A DNA stretch of 64,000 nt from positions 201,779 to 265,778 of the forward strand of contig NW_022985171.1 in assembly GCF_010093535.1 (NCBI RefSeq), in the 5' to 3' direction. A program made the position numbers and the translations under genes. This stretch comes from Lindgomyces ingoldianus (Eukaryota > Ascomycota > Dothideomycetes > Pleosporales > Lindgomycetaceae). Shown one piece after another: positions 59,224 to 64,000 of this stretch. The notes beneath the pieces are model-generated. The model saw only the letters and a program-made list of their open reading frames with translations, was not told where the DNA came from and made no database searches. The stretch's first letter is position 1. The number at the start of each line of letters is the position of its first letter.

Positions 59224-60355
59224 ACGTACCTAACAGGTTGGCTGGCTACACGGGTTAGCCGGCTACTTTTGCTAAGCCCCTACTAAAACCACTCTATTCT
59301 CTCGCAAAACAGCCCACTTTAGCCCTATATAAAGCAATATAACATAAGATATTATTTAGAGTCTACTTTTACTACTTACTTATATATACGTAAGTTATGC
59401 CTAGTCTAATTGCACTGCCTATATTGCCTTTAACTTAGCTTACTTTCTTTAGCGTGCACCTGCGTCTTTAGCTTCTTCCTATTACTACGCGCTTTAAACT
59501 CCTTTAGAGCAGTTAGATAAGCCCTATTTTTAACTATTAAGGTCTTTTCTGCCTAAATCTACTTTCTTTTATGTAATTTATGTTATGTAGTAGCTTTATT
59601 TGCTGCTTAAAGCTCTGTAATCTTATAGCCTACTTTATTATGTTAATGCTTTAGATAACTATTATCTACTTTTTATTACTTTACTATATTACCTTTAGCT
59701 GTCTTTATCTCTTTAAAGCTGTAACAACTGCTTTAGTTAATATCTAGCCTATTATAAAGCTTAACTTATTAAAGTTATATGTGTCTTTATTTTAGATACT
59801 ATACTTAGCTTTTATGCTAGCTACTAGGCAAAACTAGCTCTAGATAACCTTTAGATCCTTATAAAGTGCTCTCTTATAATTATACTTATAATTAAACTTT
59901 ATTATAAACTTAGGGCAGTGCTTAACCTACATACTAGGCTAGTTTAAGCTAACTTAGCCTAGATTGCGCTCTACAGGTAAGGAATTAGCTATATTAGCTA
60001 TAGCTGTAAGCCTAGAAGGAAATCTGCGTGTACTAAGTTTAAGTATATACTTAACAACTACCTTCTTTTTAAGCTTAGTTAGATTCCTTAATTTAAGCTA
60101 GCATTCTGCTTGTAAAGGCTGTCTAGCGCGTTAATTACTTAGTGTTATGTAAGAGACATTATAAATAGCTGCAGCGCGTTGCAAGAAGAGTTTTAAGTCT
60201 TATTTAAAAGCCTAAAGAGCAAGCTATATCTAACGTTCTTTAGAAGATTTAATCTAGTGTTGTTGTTAAAGCATTATGTAGATAGGTAGAGTTTAGTAGG
60301 GGCTTAGCAAAAGTAGCTAGCTAACCTGTGTAGCTGGCTAACCTGTTAGGTACGT
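59224..60355. mobile_element. Fold-back element (variant), TA target, inside gypsy RT
   Basis: 1132 bases from ACGTACCTAACAGGTTGGC to GCCTGTTAGGTACGT-type end (CTAACCTGTTAGGTACGT), flanked by TA. TGGCTACACGGGTTAGCCGGC and AGCTAGCTAACCTGTGTAGC form the terminal inverted repeats. It shares ACGTAC ends and the GGCTAGTTT...AACTTAGCCTAGATT block with the 55971 element. Removing it restores a continuous RT reading across KLY-KVFKSF. Confidence 0.88.
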
Positions 60356-63056
60356 TATAAAGTATTTAAATCTTTTTTTAAAACAAAGTCTATTAAATTT
60401 CTAAGCTTTATAGTTACACTAAAAGGTGTAGTAATAAACTTATTATGCGTTTAGATAATTAAAAAATAGCCTAAGCTAAAAAGCTTTAAGAACATCTAGG
60501 TATTTCTAAGCTTTATAAACTTTTATTAAAGATTTATCTATAATTACTTAAAGATTATACACTTACTAGTAGATTATATAATAGCTGCGCAAGCTCTAAG
60601 TCTGCTCTATAAAGGCTCTAACTTAAAAAAGAAGAAGAAGAAGGTAAAGCAGAATTATAAAGGTTTTATAAAGTAGTACTAGGAATAGTTCTAGCCTAAA
60701 AAGGCCTATAACACTTTTCTAACTTTTTAGTTAAAATTTATAAATGCTTTAGTCTTTTAGCACTTTAATTTATTAAAGCTAGTAATAATTATTATAAACA
60801 CTTTTAAGTTTACTATAGTAGTAATACTTCTCTAGCCTTAGTTTTTTAAGCTAGTAGTAAATTACTACTAAAGACTTATAGCCTTTTAAAGCTGTAAGCT
60901 AAGCAGCCTATAACTCTATTAGCATACGCATAATAAGAAGTTATGCGTAATTATAAAGAGCTTTAAACATTAAAGGCACTACTTAGAGTATGCTTTAAGC
61001 ATAATTTAGGTACTCTCTAATTATAATAATCTATGCTATTTTATAATAATAAAAAAGCTCTCTTCTAAGTAAGCCTACTAAGTAAAAGAGCTAGCGTAGT
61101 TTAATTTTAAAATTAAATATAAGCTAGGTTTAAAAAACCTAGCTAACAAACTATCTAAAAGACTTAATTACATAAAAAAAGTTTTTTTAAAAAAAGTAAA
61201 ATTATAATAAAACGCAATGCTTTTAACTTTATAGTAAAAGCTTTAAGTGTAGATAATTAAACATCTACAGCTTATTACACTAGTTAGGCAGCATGTAGTA
61301 TAACTTCTTCTAACAGCAACCTAGCAAGGTGCTATACTATACCTAGGGAACACTTAAATTAACCTAACATAATGTTAACTATTAGAGGTACACCTCTATT
61401 AACCTAACCTATTGTTTCTATAGACTATAGCAGTTATAAGGTAGTTAATTCTAAAGTGCTGTAGGTTCTTTATAAGAAACCTATAATGCAATAATAAACT
61501 TAAAATGTTATAAAGGAGTTTCTTTATTACTTTTATATTTATAAAATGTTATTACTAAACTATCTTACTATTTATTATAGCTATGTAAAATAAAAACACT
61601 TATTCTTTAAAAGTCTTAGAACATCTTTTTAAGTATATTAAGTAAGTGCAAGAAAATAATATAGCTTATTAGTTAAATACACTCTTAATAATAAAAAAAG
61701 TAAGTAAGGTAAAAAAAAAAAAGCACCTCTTTTTAAAAGCATAACTCTATAAGTGTTTTATATTAACATAAAAGAGTGTAGATCTTAGATAATAAAGCTT
61801 TATATTAAAATATTTTAATAAAGAACTATAATAACTTTATAAAGAAGCATTATAGTGTTAAAAAGACTATAGACCTTCTTAAAAGAAAATACTACTAGCT
61901 GTACTTTTACTATAACATTTACAAGTACGTTGCAAGGTGCGCACTATGCTAGCTAAATAAGATTTAGTAGTATATGCTTTAAAAGTTACTAAAACTTTTA
62001 CTTTTACTTACTTTTTTATAAAGGTACTACTTACTAGACTTTATTACTAACTTACTAAAATTAAAAGACTTTATAAGTAGTACTTATAACTTAATTTTAG
62101 TACTTATTAACTACTTTTTAAAGTATGTCTAGTACCTTTCTGTTACTAAAACTATTATAGTAAAAAAACTAGCTACTCTTCTAAAAAAAGTAATTCTTTA
62201 TAAAGATAAAACTGCTAGATACTTTTATTTTTAACTATAGTTTAATCTTTACTAGTTAGTTTTAGTTAGACATCTACTTTTACTTAAAGATTAACTACTA
62301 GCTTAGTATAGCTTTTTATTCTTAAACTAATAAGTAAACTAAGTATTAAAATTAAGAATTAAAGTTATTTTTATAGTTATACTTAAACTACTAGTAGAAT
62401 AATTAGTGCAAGCTGCTACTATACATAGAGTATGCTTACAACTCTAAGAAACACTTCTTCTATAGTAAATGTCTAATACGCGTAGTGTATAGAGTTACCC
62501 TAAAAAGCTTTAATAAAGTTAAAAATAATTATTAGCTTAAGCGCTTACTTTAAGTATAAAATAAGTCTAGAAAGGCACTAGCCTTATAAAACTAAGTAGT
62601 TACTTATCTTTTAAGATAAAATAAGTAATAAGAAACTACGCGATTATACCTTAAGTAAGTGCAGCAGCACTAGGTTAAATAGTATAACATTAAGTATTTA
62701 AAAAAACACTTTAGTATAAAAGATTAAGTTATTCTAAAGTTAAAGCACATTAAAACATAGTGTCTATTAAAAAAGCTTAATGTAATATACTTAAAACCTT
62801 TTAAAGTACTTAAAAAAATTAAAAAGCTAGTATACTAGCTAGACTTACTATAATTAATGTAAAAAATTTATTCTGTCTTTTATGTTTTACTGCTAAAGTA
62901 ATAAAATAAACTTTTTTAAGAAAAGCTTTTCTAGCCTAGGCCTATACATGTTCTAAAGACAGATAGTAAAGACTACTATAAAGTTAAAAAAATTCTTAAA
63001 CATAAAGATTTAAAGGTAGAATAATAGTTTTTTATAAAGTAGCTTAAGTAGCTTTT

Positions 63057-63366
63057 TGTAACGGCGCAGGCAAGACAATAGGTCCGAATGCGGTGGGAAT
63101 CCACTCAGAGGCATATAGGAGTGCGTGGGGACTCTGAACCTGGGAATGCCATTAACACCTATAGGCCTTGTACAAAAGGATATTAGAAAACTACTAAGCT
63201 AGCTACAGGGCAAGGTGCGACTAAATACATAAAGGAATAAGGGTAACAGTAGAGGGCAGAGCAGAGTTAGGGCCAGGTTGAGTCAGGGTTAAGCTAGGGT
63301 TGGAGCTGATACAGGGACCCTTCGGATGGGTTCTAGGCGACCTGAGATGGAACAAGAATTGTTACA
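63057..63366 (-). repeat. 3' LTR of a minus-sense element running off the window
   Basis: 310 bases, TGTAACGGCGCAGG...AAGAATTGTTACA, little RIP in its first half. Immediately to the right, CTACCCCCCCCCTCTG is a polypurine tract on the minus strand, identifying this as the 3' LTR. Confidence 0.82.
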
Positions 63367-64000
63367 CTACCCCCCCCCTCTGTAGACTAATAGTCTCTAT
63401 TAGTAGTACTTATAGTACAAAGTATTGCTGTTATGTCCTCTGCCTTAAACTAAAACTAGTCTAATTTAGCTAGGTGTCCTTGCTCTAAAATATTCCTTTG
63501 TAATGCTAGCAGTGTCCTCTAACTAAACGCCATGCGTGCGCGCTAGCTCTATTAGTAATCTGTATTAATGTCTAGCCTGTTAAGAATTAAGGTTTACTAT
63601 TATTCTTTGCTATCTGTGCAGTTATTAATTTTAGGCGTGCGTTTAGTAAGGTAGCATTAGGTATTATTAGAGTGCCTAAAAGGTCTCTTGCTATTAGAGT
63701 AGTAGAGGTGATTTAAGGCATTATTAGGGGTGATTTAGTGGTTGACGAGGTCTGTTAGAACAGATTGCTATAGTTTAGCTCTAAATCAGGTAGGTTTAGC
63801 TTTAGGTCCTACAGAGGCGGGTTTAGCTGTTAATAGAGTGGTGGTTAGTAGTTAAAAGTTAGGCATTAGTAGTTGTCTCTAATCCTAATAGGTTATTAGT
63901 AGTCTTTAAGTTTCTACCTTAGCGTATTCTTTGCAACTTTTCTAAAGGCAATCTTAATTGCATAGAGATAGAAAGTTCTAAACTTAAAGGCTTTAGTTAA
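63367..64000 (-). mobile_element. 3' interior of the same element (continues beyond window)
   Basis: Collinear with 12480-13200. AT-rich, stops in all frames. It begins with the polypurine tract and is cut by the window end. Confidence 0.7.

Larger units (their letters stand above)
54603..63056 (+). mobile_element. RIP-decayed Ty3/gypsy retrotransposon interrupted by two fold-back elements
   Basis: Starts with LTR-like sequence (TGTCACGGTTAAC, CACATATATATATCC) and carries plus-strand pol relics. RT reads FEYLVMPFGLANA-like sequence at about 59000-59060 and YLNNIFIYF at 59124-59150 (the YLDD box with both D codons mutated by RIP). It continues after the second insertion at 60358 with KVFKSFFKTKSIKFLSFIV. 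At 61131-61180 LKNLANKLSKRLNY matches the end of RNase H (L NPAD..SRR.DY). Integrase should follow to about 62600. No right-hand LTR of the same type is visible. Confidence 0.75.

Overview
The window looks like a chromosome segment of a filamentous ascomycete (Pezizomycotina). The genes have short spliceosomal introns of about 50-65 bases and fungal family architectures. They sit in GC-balanced islands surrounded by very AT-rich, stop-riddled transposon relics of the kind left by repeat-induced point mutation (RIP). A plant-associated Dothideomycete is a reasonable guess from the style of the locus and the kind of gene cluster, but the sequence alone does not fix the species.

Layout: 1-19,210 is nested, decayed transposons: two relic copies of one Ty3/gypsy family, a 6.5 kb Ty1/copia element with 5-base target duplications, a nearly unmutated solo LTR, and a pogo/Fot1 transposase relic. 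19,211-33,960 is the first gene island: a small MADS-like gene or pseudogene, a decayed coiled-coil repeat region, a transposase tail, a secreted protein, an F-box-like protein, an ABCC transporter and an RTA1-type membrane protein. 33,970-41,600 is a second transposon block (long fold-back elements, solo LTRs, inverted-repeat elements). 41,600-53,402 is the second gene island: a 4HBT/THEM6-like thioesterase, a cytochrome P450, a branched-chain aminotransferase (BCAT) and a fatty acid synthase alpha subunit. 53,403-64,000 is a third transposon block built around a plus-strand gypsy element broken by two fold-back elements.

The main biological signal is the gene set in 27-53 kb. FAS alpha (without its own phosphopantetheinyl transferase domain), BCAT, P450, thioesterase, ABC exporter and RTA1 protein are arranged as three head-to-head pairs, each with a shared promoter (207, 220 and 531 bases between start codons). 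FAS alpha plus a BCAT plus P450 is the combination known from HC-toxin and apicidin type loci, where a medium-chain fatty acid is made, oxidised and aminated into a lipid amino acid for a cyclic peptide. No peptide synthetase and no FAS beta subunit lie in this window, so the product remains inferred. The thioesterase, the ABC transporter and the RTA1 protein would be departures from the described clusters as I recall them.

Gene models were built by reading splice sites directly. Exon phases close for the ABC transporter (1506 aa), RTA1 protein (316 aa), thioesterase (276 aa), P450 (526 aa), BCAT (397 aa) and FAS alpha (1639 aa). Short N-terminal exons of BCAT, P450, RTA1 and FAS alpha would be missed by a plain ORF search.
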